From positions 2,667,001 to 2,731,000 of the forward strand of contig NZ_FWWU01000009.1 of NCBI RefSeq assembly GCF_900176165.1: a DNA stretch of 64,000 nucleotides. Reading direction: 5' to 3'. Of the stretch, positions 20,991 through 34,584 are shown in pieces; position 1 is the first letter of the stretch; each line of letters opens with the position of its first letter. The DNA comes from Deinococcus hopiensis KR-140. GTDB taxonomy: Bacteria; Deinococcota; Deinococci; Deinococcales; Deinococcaceae. The position numbers and the translations under genes were made by a program. Below the pieces are notes generated by a model. That model was given only the letters and a program-made list of their open reading frames with translations. It had not been told where the DNA came from and did not search any database.

Positions 20991-20996
20991 AGAGTA
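20991..20996 (-). promoter_or_regulatory. -10 box of leaderless membrane-protein mRNA
   Basis: TACTCT on the minus strand, 7 nt before ATG 20983. Confidence 0.55.
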
Positions 20997-21033
20997 CCGC
21001 GCCTCTCCCCCTTTCCGTGGCCCACACCAAAGG

Positions 21034-21057
21034 AAAAACCCGCCTCTGCGGCGGGTT
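21034..21057 (-). terminator. rho-independent terminator after fusA
   Basis: On the minus strand, AACCCGCC-GCAGA-GGCGGGTT is followed by TTTCC. It closes the str operon. Confidence 0.85.
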
Positions 21058-21078
21058 CTTCCTGCAAGTCCTGGGGCC

Positions 21079-23172
<2,094 letters not shown>

Positions 23173-23426
23173 AAGACTCCCTGATTCTGGCGAGTGACGG
23201 GCTGCGTCACCGTAAGGTCAACCTCTGGTTTTCAGCGAAACGGGACAGCCTGCCGAAAAAGGCCGCTGTCCGCGTTGGGGCGTGCCGGAGTATTCCGGCT
23301 TCCGCGGGTCCCGCTCCACTGCGCAGCAATCGGAAATGCGCCGCTTGCCGCTCGGTTACGCGGGTCCCGCTTTCTATCCCTTCTCGCTCCGCTCGGTTCT
23401 CGGGGCCAGCGCCCCTTCGCCGGGGA
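23173..23426 (-). other. fusA-rpsG spacer
   Basis: No gene was seen. It contains two copies of CGCGGGTCCCGCT (23297-23309 and 23360-23372) and short GC-rich inverted elements. It could contain a processing site or internal promoter, but none is recognisable. Confidence 0.4.
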
Positions 23427-23897
23427 TTACCAGCGGTAGTGCGCGTAAGCGCGGTTGGCTTCCGCCATACGCTCCACGTCGTCTTTTTTCTTGATGGCTC
23501 CGCCACGGCCCTGCGCGGCGTCCATGATTTCGCCCGCCAAGCGCTCGATGGCGGTGCGCTCGGGGCGGCCTTCCACGGCGCTCATCATCCAACGCAGCGT
23601 CAGGCTCTGCTGACGGCGGGCGCTGACCTCGACGGGCACCTGGTAGGTGGACCCACCGACGCGGCGGCTGCGGACTTCAACGCGGGGTTTGACGTTGTCA
23701 AAGGCCTGCTTGAAAATCTTCAGCGACTCCTGGCCGGTGCGCTCCTGCACGAGCTTCATGGCTCCGTAGAAGATGCGGCTGGCGAGGTTCTTCTTGCCGT
23801 CTTCCATGATGCGGTTGATCATCGCGCTCACCAGCACGTCCTGGTAGACCAGGTCCGGCTGGATGGGGCGCACTTCTGCTCTGCGGCGACGTGCCAT
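23427..23897 (-). CDS. rpsG: 30S ribosomal protein S7
   Basis: A 156-residue, all-helical S7 (MARRRRAEVRPIQPDLVYQD; INRIMEDGKKNLASRIFYGA; KPRVEVRSRRVGGSTYQVPVEV). It nucleates the 30S head and contacts E-site tRNA. In E. coli it autoregulates the str operon. It lies 154 nt from rpsL. Confidence 0.98.
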   Translation of the reverse strand: MARRRRAEVRPIQPDLVYQDVLVSAMINRIMEDGKKNLASRIFYGAMKLVQERTGQESLKIFKQAFDNVKPRVEVRSRRVGGSTYQVPVEVSARRQQSLTLRWMMSAVEGRPERTAIERLAGEIMDAAQGRGGAIKKKDDVERMAEANRAYAHYRW

Positions 23898-24051
23898 CTT
23901 GACTCCTTAGAAACGAACGCGCGTTTTAGCGTTCGGGATCGATTCGGTACAGCTCAACCTGGTACATGGGCCTCACCCCCTGGGGGCGGACCGCCTGCCG
24001 CGCGTGGGCGGGGGGTCCGTAACCTCTCCCCGCCTCAGCGACGCGGAAGGG

Positions 24052-24456
<405 letters not shown>

Positions 24457-24843
24457 GGTGAATCACTCCTCTTTCGGATGGTTTACGCGGTACCGGAGCG
24501 CCGCATGGAGTCCCGCCCACACCAAAGCGTGGATGCGTGGGGAGCGGGTCGGGTTGGCATTTGGGCCTGAGGTGATCAGCGCACTTCGCAACGGCTGTCA
24601 GCATCAGCGCGGAAAGTGGCGTGCCGAAAAACCCCCCTGGTGCAACCCTGTACCGGGGCAGTTTTCAACCGAAGTAGCATAGCGCTTCTTGGGGTGGGGG
24701 CGCAAGGATAGGGCAGGCCTGCCACTGTTGGGCGGTTTCGCGCCTCGGAGACCCCACCAGCTCCATCTTGAGCGCCGCCCGCCCTCCTGCGGACCCGCAG
24801 AGCTGCTTGCAGAGCAGCAGTCCCACAGGAGCACAGGGGGAAA
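24457..24843 (-). other. str operon leader and upstream intergenic region
   Basis: No gene was found. It contains the rpsL promoter (24676-24705), a leader of about 210 nt, and towards 24800 a GCTGCT-CTGCA-AGCAGC hairpin that may end the upstream minus-strand gene. Confidence 0.5.
24676..24705 (-). promoter_or_regulatory. promoter of rpsL-rpsG-fusA
   Basis: On the minus strand, TTGCGC, 18 bp, then TATGCT. The start site would be about 210 nt before the rpsL start codon. Confidence 0.55.
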
Positions 24844-25295
24844 TCAGCCCTGCAGCGCTTCCGCCTTTCCGTCTTCCCCCACCCGTATCCGCCCCGCCCC
24901 AAAGACTGTGGGCAGGATCAAGCCAAGCAGATAGGAGCGCAGCCGCTCGGGAAACTCTTCGAGCTTCAACGGTTGACGCGGTGCGGCCACCAGGCGGTAC
25001 ACGCCCGGCTCCTCCGGCACGTGGTCATAGACGTAGGCTCCCCGGCGCTGGGGGGGCGTGAGGTGTTCGTCGAAGCCTCCCGCCGGGGCGTTCGGTTCCT
25101 CACGCTCGGGACGGGTGTCGATCCACACATGGACGGCCTCGAGCAACTCCTCGGAGGCGAGGGCCGCTTCCGGCACGTGGGGATCGCCCGCCGCCAGAAA
25201 TTGCGCGACGTGGCCCTGCGTGTCAGCGGCAAACCAATCGAACTCCACATCGGTGATCTCCTCGCGGGTGACGACGGTATGTTCCGGCACCCCAC

Positions 25296-25299
<4 letters not shown>
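24844..25299 (-). CDS. hypothetical protein coupled to pgm
   Basis: A 151-residue acidic, soluble protein with no recognised domain (TREEITDVEFDWFAADTQGH; YVYDHVPEEPGVYRLVAAP; FPERLRSYLLGLILPTVFGAG). It has no signal peptide or membrane helix. Its ATG overlaps the pgm stop codon by four bases, so it is translated with phosphoglucomutase, but nothing links it to sugar metabolism beyond position. Confidence 0.75.
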
Positions 25300-26939
<1,640 letters not shown>

Positions 26940-26946
26940 GCCTGGC

Positions 26947-26952
26947 AGTCTA
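26947..26952 (-). promoter_or_regulatory. -10 box of leaderless pgm mRNA
   Basis: TAGACT on the minus strand, 7 nt before ATG 26939. Confidence 0.6.
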
Positions 26953-27049
26953 AGGGCGACTTTTGAAACTCCCACAAGGCCAGGCCGTTAAGAAACTCCT
27001 TATCTGCTTCCTGTAACGCCCCTCCCCGACACCTCCTTCCCTCCCCTGC

Positions 27050-27055
27050 TACCCT
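27050..27055 (+). promoter_or_regulatory. -10 box of leaderless small-protein mRNA
   Basis: TACCCT, 6 nt before ATG 27062. Confidence 0.55.
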
Positions 27056-27061
27056 CGCCTC

Positions 27062-27172
27062 ATGCGCGAGTTTCTGAACGACTGGTGGAGGCTCCTCAAA
27101 CTCATCGTCGGCTCGCTGGCGATTCCCGTGGTGCTGTGGCTGCTGCTGGTCTGGGCGGGCGTGCTGCGCTGA
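27062..27172 (+). CDS. 36-residue single-pass membrane protein
   Basis: The frame begins MREFLNDWWRLLKLIVGSLA and ends VWAGVLR. A short amphipathic start rich in Trp is followed by one hydrophobic helix (LIVGSLAIPVVLWLLLVWAGV). It is too short for routine gene calling. Support comes from the TACCCT box exactly 6 nt upstream of the ATG, the arrangement used by neighbouring genes, and from a composition clearly unlike random GC-rich DNA. It lies between divergent pgm and glpX. Function unknown. Confidence 0.6.
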   Translation: MREFLNDWWRLLKLIVGSLAIPVVLWLLLVWAGVLR

Positions 27173-27230
27173 TCCCCAGTGGGGGAACAGGCTGGAACCG
27201 CTCCCGGCGCTGCTTTTTGGTGAGTCATGC

Positions 27231-27236
27231 TAGGGT
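27231..27236 (+). promoter_or_regulatory. -10 box of leaderless glpX mRNA
   Basis: TAGGGT, 6 nt before ATG 27243. Confidence 0.6.
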
Positions 27237-27242
27237 CCGGGC

Positions 27243-28256
<1,014 letters not shown>

Positions 28257-28267
28257 GGAGCAAGCCG

Positions 28268-29539
28268 TCAGGGTTTAGCGGTCAGGGCGGAAGGAAAACG
28301 TAGGGTGAATTCCGCGCCTCCCTCCGGGTGGTTGCGGGCCGTGAGCTGTCCGCCCTGGGCCTCCGCGAGTGCGCGGGCGATGGCGAGGCCAAGGCCACTG
28401 CTGGCGCGCCCCTGCGGATCGCGGGTGCGGCTGGCGTCCGCGCGGTAGAAGCGCTCGAACGCGCGCGCAAGGTCATCGGGGCCAAAGCCGGGGCCGTGGT
28501 CGCGGACGCTGAGGCAGGCTGCGTCCTCCTCCGTCCAGGCCCGAAGTTCCACCGTTCCGGGGGCCGCGTAGCGTAACGCATTGTCCAGCAGGTTCTGGAG
28601 TGCCTGCCGCAGCCGGTCCGGGTCCGCGTGAAGGGAGACGACCGGCTGGGGAGCCAGCACGCTCAGCGTCACCCCCACGTCGGCGGCGCGCAAGGCATAC
28701 GCCTCCGCCAGCGTCTCCAGCACCGCAGCGGCCTCCAGCCACTCCAACCGCAGGCCCAGTGCCCCGCCCTCCGCCAGCGAGAGGGTCCGCAGGTCTGTGA
28801 CGAGGCGGGCGAGCAGCAGCACCTCGCCGTGCAGCCGCCCCAGGGCTGCGTCGCTGACGGGCTGCACGCCGTCCTGCATGGCTTCGATCTCCGAGCGCAT
28901 AACGGACAGAGGTGTGCGGAGATCGTGGGCAATGTCGGCCACCAGCCCGCGCCGCCACGCCTCCTGCCGGGCGAGGCTGGTGGTGAGGTCGTTGAAGGTC
29001 AGGGTCAGTTCGCGCAACTCGTCGTGATATCGGGGCACCGGAAGCTGCACCGAACGGTCCCCTGCCTGCAGCTGCCGCGCGCCCTCCGCCAGCCGCACGA
29101 GGGGCCGGGTGAGCTGCCGGGTAACGGCCGCCGCCACAAACGCCGCCAACAGCGCGCTGAGCAGCGCCGACTGAACCGCGCTCCGCATAATCGTGTGCCC
29201 GGCGTCCGCTGCTGCGCGCTCCCAGGCCACGTCTTGCCCGGGAATGGTCCAGGGAGCTGCCCGGGTCTGCCGGCTCGCCCCGCTGTTCCCACCCGCCGCC
29301 ACCCCGGGCCAGACCTGTGCCAGAACGCGAAACGTCGTTCCGACCGTCAGGAAGGTGGTGAGCATGACGGCCAGGATGGCCACCAGCGCAAACATCCGCG
29401 TCAGGCGGGCGCGCAGGCCCCGGCGACGGCGGTGCGCCCGGGAGCGGAATTTGCGGTGACGGGAGTTGTGGGGAAGGAGGGCGCCCTGCCACTGCGCCCG
29501 CAGGCGCTCCCGCGGTTCCCGGCCCCGAAACCCGCTCAC
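28268..29539 (-). CDS. sensor histidine kinase
   Basis: A 423-residue membrane kinase. A basic N-terminus is followed by TM1 at about 48-75 and a short periplasmic region of about 45 residues. TM2 is at about 120-140, then HAMP, then the H box VADIAHDLRTPLSVM with His205. The N box NLLDNALRYA, G1 DHGPGFGPDD, F box FERFYRAD and G2 SSGLGLAIARA are all present. The small sensor region gives no ligand clue. Its GTG start overlaps the response-regulator stop (GTGA), so the two are co-translated as a two-component system. The cognate stimulus is unknown. Confidence 0.95.
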   Translation of the reverse strand: MSGFRGREPRERLRAQWQGALLPHNSRHRKFRSRAHRRRRGLRARLTRMFALVAILAVMLTTFLTVGTTFRVLAQVWPGVAAGGNSGASRQTRAAPWTIPGQDVAWERAAADAGHTIMRSAVQSALLSALLAAFVAAAVTRQLTRPLVRLAEGARQLQAGDRSVQLPVPRYHDELRELTLTFNDLTTSLARQEAWRRGLVADIAHDLRTPLSVMRSEIEAMQDGVQPVSDAALGRLHGEVLLLARLVTDLRTLSLAEGGALGLRLEWLEAAAVLETLAEAYALRAADVGVTLSVLAPQPVVSLHADPDRLRQALQNLLDNALRYAAPGTVELRAWTEEDAACLSVRDHGPGFGPDDLARAFERFYRADASRTRDPQGRASSGLGLAIARALAEAQGGQLTARNHPEGGAEFTLRFPSALTAKP

Positions 29540-30207
29540 GTGACCTTCAAGCGGTAGCCCACGCCGCGCACCGTATCCAGCAGGCCCTCACCCGCGCCAA
29601 ACTTGCGCCGCAGGTTCTTGACGTGGGCGTCCACCGTACGCTCGTCGGTGCCGCGCTCCAGGCCGCCAAGGGCCGCGAGCAGTTCCGCACGGGTGCGGAC
29701 GGCGCCGGGTTCTCGGGCCAGCAGGGCGAGCAGCCGAACCTCGGCGGCGGTGAGGTCCAGCGCCTGGCCGTCCAGCTGCACCTGATAGCTCGCGGCGTCC
29801 ACCCGGAGGGGCCCGGCGTGCAGCACACTGGGCGGCGAGATTTGGCCCCCAGCCCGGCGCAGCACCGCCTTCACGCGCGCCACCACCTCGCGCGGACTGT
29901 AGGGCTTGACCACGTAGTCGTCCGCGCCAATGCCGAGGCCCACCAGCCGGTCCACCTCCTCGTCGCGGGCGGTCAGCATGATGATGGGCAGGTCCGACTC
30001 GGCGCGTACCCGGCGCGCCACCTCCAGGCCGTCGAGTTCAGGCAGCATCAGGTCCAGCAGCATCAGGGCGGGGCGCGCCGCCCGCCACAGTTGCAGGGCG
30101 CGGGTACCGGTGGCGGCACGCTCGGTCTGAAAACCTTCCCGGCGCAGGTAGTCTTCCAGAATCTGTGCGAGCCGCGCCTCGTCCTCGACGATCAGGATGG
30201 TGGTCAT
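29536..30207 (-). CDS. OmpR-family response regulator
   Basis: A 223-residue regulator. The receiver domain has the acidic pair in VEDEARLAQ and the phosphoacceptor Asp52 in LLDLMLPELDG. A C-terminal winged-helix (Trans_reg_C) DNA-binding domain ends in DERTVDAHVKNLRRKFGAGEGLLDTVRGVGYRLKVT. ATG 30207 is chosen over an upstream in-frame start because it gives the standard MTTILIVEDE N-terminus. It is upstream of and overlapping with its kinase. A perfect 21-bp palindrome lies 29-78 nt before the start and may be its control site. Confidence 0.95.
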   Translation of the reverse strand: MTTILIVEDEARLAQILEDYLRREGFQTERAATGTRALQLWRAARPALMLLDLMLPELDGLEVARRVRAESDLPIIMLTARDEEVDRLVGLGIGADDYVVKPYSPREVVARVKAVLRRAGGQISPPSVLHAGPLRVDAASYQVQLDGQALDLTAAEVRLLALLAREPGAVRTRAELLAALGGLERGTDERTVDAHVKNLRRKFGAGEGLLDTVRGVGYRLKVT

Positions 30208-30235
30208 AGGGAAATGGTCATGGCGTGGGGGCATT

Positions 30236-30285
30236 CTTTCAGACCGGGAGGGTCAACGGGCTTTTTGACCCTCCCGGTCTGAAAG
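30236..30285. repeat. perfect 21-bp inverted repeat upstream of the response regulator
   Basis: Arms CTTTCAGACCGGGAGGGTCAA (30236-30256) and its exact complement (30265-30285) are separated by CGGGCTTT. No U-run follows on either strand, so it is not a typical intrinsic terminator. Confidence 0.9.
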
Positions 30286-30350
30286 GACTGGCGCAGCGCT
30301 GCGGGAGCGAGGGCCTGGGTCAAGATGGGGGAAGGGGGCTTTCCCAGCGC

Positions 30351-30779
30351 TCAGCGCTTCAGGCCGTCACCGTCAGCCGCCGCACCACCGGACCGGGGGG
30401 TCTCCTGCTCCTCGCCACTGAGGGTCCGGCGCAACGCCTCGTACTCGCCGGCGTTGATCTCGCCCCGGGCGTAGCGCTCACGGGCGATGTCCAGCGCGCC
30501 GTCTCCAAAAAAGCGCTCGCGGCTTCGGCGGAAGGTGTCGCGCACGTCTTCGCCGACCTTGCCCGAAGGGCCGTGCCCCGCCAGTTCGCGGCGATTCACG
30601 AAATGCTGACCCATCCTGCGGCGGAAGAAGACCACCGCGCCGATGACCAGCAGCAACGGGAAGAAGCCGGGGCCGTCATGCCCGTGAAAACCCGGGCCGT
30701 GGCCCTGCGGCAGGGCATACGGGGTATAGGTCTGGGGAACGATCTGGGCGGGGGTGGAATTGTTGATGATGACGTCCAT
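30351..30779 (-). CDS. SHOCT-domain membrane protein
   Basis: A 142-residue protein. A low-complexity N-terminus rich in Gly/His/Pro is followed by one short hydrophobic segment (FFPLLLVIGAVVFF, about residues 39-52). The C-terminal SHOCT motif is LDIARERYARGEINAGEYEALRRTL, about residues 96-120. SHOCT is a short oligomerisation motif usually at protein termini. GGAG four nt upstream supports ATG 30779. It lies upstream of the two-component system but is separated from it by a long perfect palindrome, so co-transcription is uncertain. Confidence 0.88.
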   Translation of the reverse strand: MDVIINNSTPAQIVPQTYTPYALPQGHGPGFHGHDGPGFFPLLLVIGAVVFFRRRMGQHFVNRRELAGHGPSGKVGEDVRDTFRRSRERFFGDGALDIARERYARGEINAGEYEALRRTLSGEEQETPRSGGAAADGDGLKR

Positions 30780-30926
30780 AATTCTCCTCTCTGATGCGCG
30801 GGGAAACCCTCGTCTTCCCGCGTGCCCAGAAGGTAAGCCGGGGACCGTGAAGGGCGCAGGGAGACGCCATGAACTGGTTGTGAACGCCGCCCACCGAGAA
30901 GCAGAGAAGTTCGGAACTCTTTAACG

Positions 30927-30955
30927 TTGAATTGTCTGACGGAAAGGCTTACCCT
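30927..30955 (+). promoter_or_regulatory. full promoter of leaderless wrbA mRNA
   Basis: TTGAAT (30927-30932), a 17-bp spacer and TACCCT (30950-30955), 7 nt before ATG 30963. This is the clearest two-box leaderless promoter in the window. Confidence 0.75.
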
Positions 30956-30962
30956 CGGCGGC

Positions 30963-31577
30963 ATGACGAATCCAACGCCAGTACGGCTGACCATCGTGTA
31001 CTACTCGACCTACGGCACGAACCATCAGATGGCCGAGGTGGCGGCCGAGGCGGCGCGGGAAGCCGGGGCAGAGGTCCGCATCGTGAAGGCGCGCGAGACG
31101 GCCCCGCAGGAAGTGGTGAACTCGCAAGACGCCTGGAAGGCCCAGCAGGAGCGCAGCGCCCACGTGCCCGAGGCCACGCCCGCCGATCTGGAGAACGCCG
31201 ACGCCATCCTGTTCAGTTCGCCCACCCGTTTTGGTGGCGCGGCGAGCCAGATTCGGGCCTATATCGATACGCTGGGCGGCCTGTGGGCCACGGGCGCGCT
31301 GGCGAACAAGGGTTTTTCCGCGATGACGAGCGCGCAAAATCCCAATGGTGGGCAGGAAACCACGCTCCAGACGCTCTACATCACCGCGATGCACTGGGGC
31401 AGCATCATCGTGACGCCGGGCTACACCAATCCCGCCATCTTCGCCTCAGGCGGCAACCCCTACGGCGCGAGCGTGACGGCCAACGGTCAGCCGCTCAGCG
31501 AGGAAGACAAGGCCACCATCCGCCACCAGGCCCGCCGACTGGTAGAGGTCTCGGCCAGGCTCAAGCAGAGCGTCTGA
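30963..31577 (+). CDS. wrbA: NAD(P)H:quinone oxidoreductase, WrbA type
   Basis: A 204-residue flavodoxin-like quinone reductase. FMN-phosphate loop YYSTYGTNHQMAEVAAE is at residues 13-29, followed by FSSPTRFGGAASQIRAYIDTLGGLW and the active-site region around MTSAQNPNGGQETTLQTLY. It reduces quinones by two electrons and so limits redox cycling, consistent with an oxidative-stress role known for the family. The start is fixed by the promoter 7 nt upstream; an in-frame TTG further up is rejected. Confidence 0.94.
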   Translation: MTNPTPVRLTIVYYSTYGTNHQMAEVAAEAAREAGAEVRIVKARETAPQEVVNSQDAWKAQQERSAHVPEATPADLENADAILFSSPTRFGGAASQIRAYIDTLGGLWATGALANKGFSAMTSAQNPNGGQETTLQTLYITAMHWGSIIVTPGYTNPAIFASGGNPYGASVTANGQPLSEEDKATIRHQARRLVEVSARLKQSV

Positions 31578-31640
31578 CGCTCTGAAGCTTCAACGGTCTG
31601 ACTGCTGGAGACGCGCGCTCTGGCGGTCAGACCCTCTGCC

Positions 31641-32714
31641 TTACTGCGGATACAACTCGCGGAAGTAAGGTCCCCTTGGATCAGCGTAGGTGCGCAGCCT
31701 GGCAAAGGGCAGGGTCACCGTCTCGGCACAGGCGAAGACGACGTGGGGCAGGCCATTCGGGGTCACTGCGAGTCCTGCAGGGGTGAGGTGGGCCGTGAAC
31801 TCGGGGGACATCTCAGCCAGCACTTGGCGGCATTCCCCGTCGGTGGTGACGGTGCGGCCCACATAGGCCTGCTTCAGCCGGGCGGGCGTGAGCCCCGGCC
31901 AGAGGGTCTCCACCTGGACGGACCGCCCCGTCGTCCTGTCCAGAATCACCCCCTGGTCAAAGGCGTCCGGGTGCGCGCCGCCGCAGAAGTACGCCACGTT
32001 CTCGAACACGCTGAGCAGCCGTGCGCCCTGGAAAGTGACTTGGGCCTTCAGCGTGTAGCCCTCGTCCCGCAGGTCTCCCAGCCGGGCGCGGCAGTCGAGC
32101 GCGTCGGCAGCGTGCTTGAGGTGCCGGTCTTGCAGGGCGGCGTTGAGCGCCGCACTTCCGCCCGGGATGCGGGGATAGGTTACGCCGCTGAAGGGCTCCA
32201 CCACATTCTTCCCGCCCGCCACCGTCTGCCAGGGCCGGTTGAGCTTGAGGAAGGCGAGCGGTGTTGAAGCCCGCATCTTCCGCAACCCTGGCGAATCGGG
32301 CAACTTCAGAAGCAACCGCGTCACGTCCAGCAGCGCGAGGTGGACGGGCAGGGTCCGTTTGCCGTCAGAGCTGATCCACTGCCCTTCCAGTCCCGTTCCG
32401 TTGGCTTTCAAGTTCAGGCAACCCGTCACCCGGGTCCCGTTCGCCGGGCCGCCCCACACCTCTTCCTGCGCCAGCAGGGCGTCACCGCGATGCTTCAACG
32501 TGAGGGGAAGGTCTGTGCCCTTGCGCTCGTAGAAGTACGCGCCCACCAGTTGCCCGTCTTCTTTGCGAAGCTCAAGGGCGACTGGCTGGCCGCCCAGCGT
32601 GCCCCGGTACACGCCCGGTCCGGCCCAGGCGGGCGGCGCTCCCGTGCCCGTACACCCAGCTGCCGAAGCCACTCCAGACAAAGCCAACGTCACCACACCC
32701 GCCAGAAGACGCAT
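31641..32714 (-). CDS. secreted protein of unknown function (DUF3298-like C-terminus)
   Basis: A 357-residue protein with a signal peptide, MRLLAGVVTLALSGVASAA, at residues 1-19, and a Cys near the mature start (AGCTGTG) that could be a lipobox-like site. The first half is beta-rich (YRGTLGGQPVALELRKEDGQLVGAYFYERKG). The second half resembles DUF3298/PdaC-type domains (AYFCGGAHPDAFDQGVILDRTTG). ATG 32714 is 6 nt from a TACGCT box; the much longer upstream frame is rejected. It faces wrbA tail to tail. Confidence 0.78.
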   Translation of the reverse strand: MRLLAGVVTLALSGVASAAGCTGTGAPPAWAGPGVYRGTLGGQPVALELRKEDGQLVGAYFYERKGTDLPLTLKHRGDALLAQEEVWGGPANGTRVTGCLNLKANGTGLEGQWISSDGKRTLPVHLALLDVTRLLLKLPDSPGLRKMRASTPLAFLKLNRPWQTVAGGKNVVEPFSGVTYPRIPGGSAALNAALQDRHLKHAADALDCRARLGDLRDEGYTLKAQVTFQGARLLSVFENVAYFCGGAHPDAFDQGVILDRTTGRSVQVETLWPGLTPARLKQAYVGRTVTTDGECRQVLAEMSPEFTAHLTPAGLAVTPNGLPHVVFACAETVTLPFARLRTYADPRGPYFRELYPQ

Positions 32715-32720
32715 GTGGGC

Positions 32721-32726
32721 AGCGTA
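32721..32726 (-). promoter_or_regulatory. -10 box of leaderless secreted-protein mRNA
   Basis: TACGCT on the minus strand, 6 nt before ATG 32714. Confidence 0.55.
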
Positions 32727-32854
32727 CCGCACCCCGGAGCTTGGCCCATGCGCTCCGGGCTCCCCGGCCTGGCCCAGGGGCCCACTGCCGATCAGGCGCA
32801 GGCCGCTGCCCCAGATCCGGGCGTGGAGGCGTCTGCCGGATTCGCCGAAGCAGC

Positions 32855-33622
32855 TCAGGAAGGAGGAATAAGCGTCTCGCCCCGGCCTTCCAGGGTGGCC
32901 GAGCGCAGCAGGTGCGCCTCGAACGCCCCGTAAGGGCTGTACGTCTCGGACCAGCGCACAGCGGCCTCGATGTCGTATGGCACGGCGCGAAAGGCCACGC
33001 TCCATCCGTCTGGCCGACGGGTCAGCAGCGTCCAGCGGGCGCGGGGATCACCGTCGGCCTGATCGCTGATGGACCCGGCGTTGACCACCAGCGTGTCACC
33101 TATCCGGGTGGCTCCGGCGCGGTGCGTGTGGCCGCACAACACCACCTCGGCTTCAAGCGGTTCCAACAGCGCCCTCAATTCACGGGGATCGCGCGAACGG
33201 TAAAAGCCCTGACCCTCACCCTCGGGTTGCCAGACCCACAGCAGGCTGTCCCAGGCGCTCTCCGGGGTGCCGTGGCAGGCCAGCAGCGCACCGTCCAGCG
33301 CCCGGGCCGTCAGGGGCAGGGTGGCGAGGCGCGCGAGGTCGGGTGGGTCCAACTGCCTCTCCAGCCAGGTCCCGAATTCTCGCGACAGGGGCGAGCGCCG
33401 TCCGCCCGGCCACAGCTTTTCCTCGTTGTTGCCGCGCACTTCCAGCGCTCCGGTCTGCGCGAGCTCACGTTGCGCGGTGGCGGCGCGGGCCGGGTCTGCC
33501 GTGCCCTCGATCTGGTCGCCCAGATTGACGAGCAGATCGGGCGCGGCGGCCCGGACCTCGCGCAGCACTGCCTCCAGCGCGAACGCATTGCCATGAACAT
33601 CGCTGATGACGGCCACCCTCAT
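32855..33622 (-). CDS. metallophosphoesterase
   Basis: A 255-residue calcineurin-like phosphoesterase. The five metal-binding blocks are present: AVISDVHGNAFAL (residues 4-16), NLGDQIEG, VRGNNEE, LLACHGTPES and LCGHTHRAG. The second domain has the layout of the YfcE/MPE family of small phosphodiesterases (GNNEE and GHTH spacing). The substrate is unknown. ATG 33622 is 6 nt from a TAGCCT box. Confidence 0.92.
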   Translation of the reverse strand: MRVAVISDVHGNAFALEAVLREVRAAAPDLLVNLGDQIEGTADPARAATAQRELAQTGALEVRGNNEEKLWPGGRRSPLSREFGTWLERQLDPPDLARLATLPLTARALDGALLACHGTPESAWDSLLWVWQPEGEGQGFYRSRDPRELRALLEPLEAEVVLCGHTHRAGATRIGDTLVVNAGSISDQADGDPRARWTLLTRRPDGWSVAFRAVPYDIEAAVRWSETYSPYGAFEAHLLRSATLEGRGETLIPPS

Positions 33623-33628
33623 GCCCGC

Positions 33629-33634
33629 AGGCTA
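33629..33634 (-). promoter_or_regulatory. -10 box of leaderless phosphoesterase mRNA
   Basis: TAGCCT on the minus strand, 6 nt before ATG 33622. Confidence 0.55.
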
Positions 33635-33720
33635 ACGCTCTGGGCCCCTCATGGGCAGTCGGCTCCGGCTTCATCGTCACTGGGGGAATGTCCCGAGAGC
33701 GTCTGACCTCCGCTGCCCGC

Positions 33721-33726
33721 TACCAT
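33721..33726 (+). promoter_or_regulatory. -10 box of leaderless dcd mRNA
   Basis: TACCAT, 7 nt before ATG 33734. It overlaps the in-frame upstream ATG (33725), which argues for the downstream start. Confidence 0.55.
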
Positions 33727-33733
33727 GCGGACC

Positions 33734-34297
<564 letters not shown>

Positions 34298-34369
34298 TCG
34301 AGCGCTGCCCACGCGCATCACAACACCTGCCGGTGCGTCACCGCTCTGGGGGAGCCGCATCAGGAGAGC

Positions 34370-34565
34370 GGCTCTCCCGCTCGCCCTGGTCTACGTTGCC
34401 CGCCTATGCGTTGCGCCGCAGGGGCGTGAAGTCAGGATGGGAGTGACCCTGCTGAATGAAGCCCTGACCCACGCCCGTTCTCGGGGCTGGCAGCGGGAAG
34501 CGGCGCGTCGAGATGCACGGCACGGGCATCCTTGCGCGCACCCCCACGTCGCGCCGCTCGCCTGA
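34370..34565 (+). pseudogene. GNAT acetyltransferase fragment
   Basis: One frame reads LVYVARLCVAPQGREVRMGV and continues TLLNEALTHARSRGWQREAAR before a stop at 34563. This matches motif A of GNAT acetyltransferases (strand, then R/QxxGxG/A acetyl-CoA loop, then ALLxxALxxARxRGW helix). However, the loop glycines are altered and both the N-terminal half and C-terminal strands are missing. It is interpreted as a remnant between dcd and the DoxX-like gene. Confidence 0.5.
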
Positions 34566-34584
34566 AGCCTGCCAGGAGCACCCC

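Noticed and set aside
31590..31632. GGTCTGAC...GTCAGACC inverted repeat between wrbA and the 31641 gene
   Set aside because: Only 8-bp arms with a long spacer and no U-run. It may help termination, but evidence is too weak for a feature.
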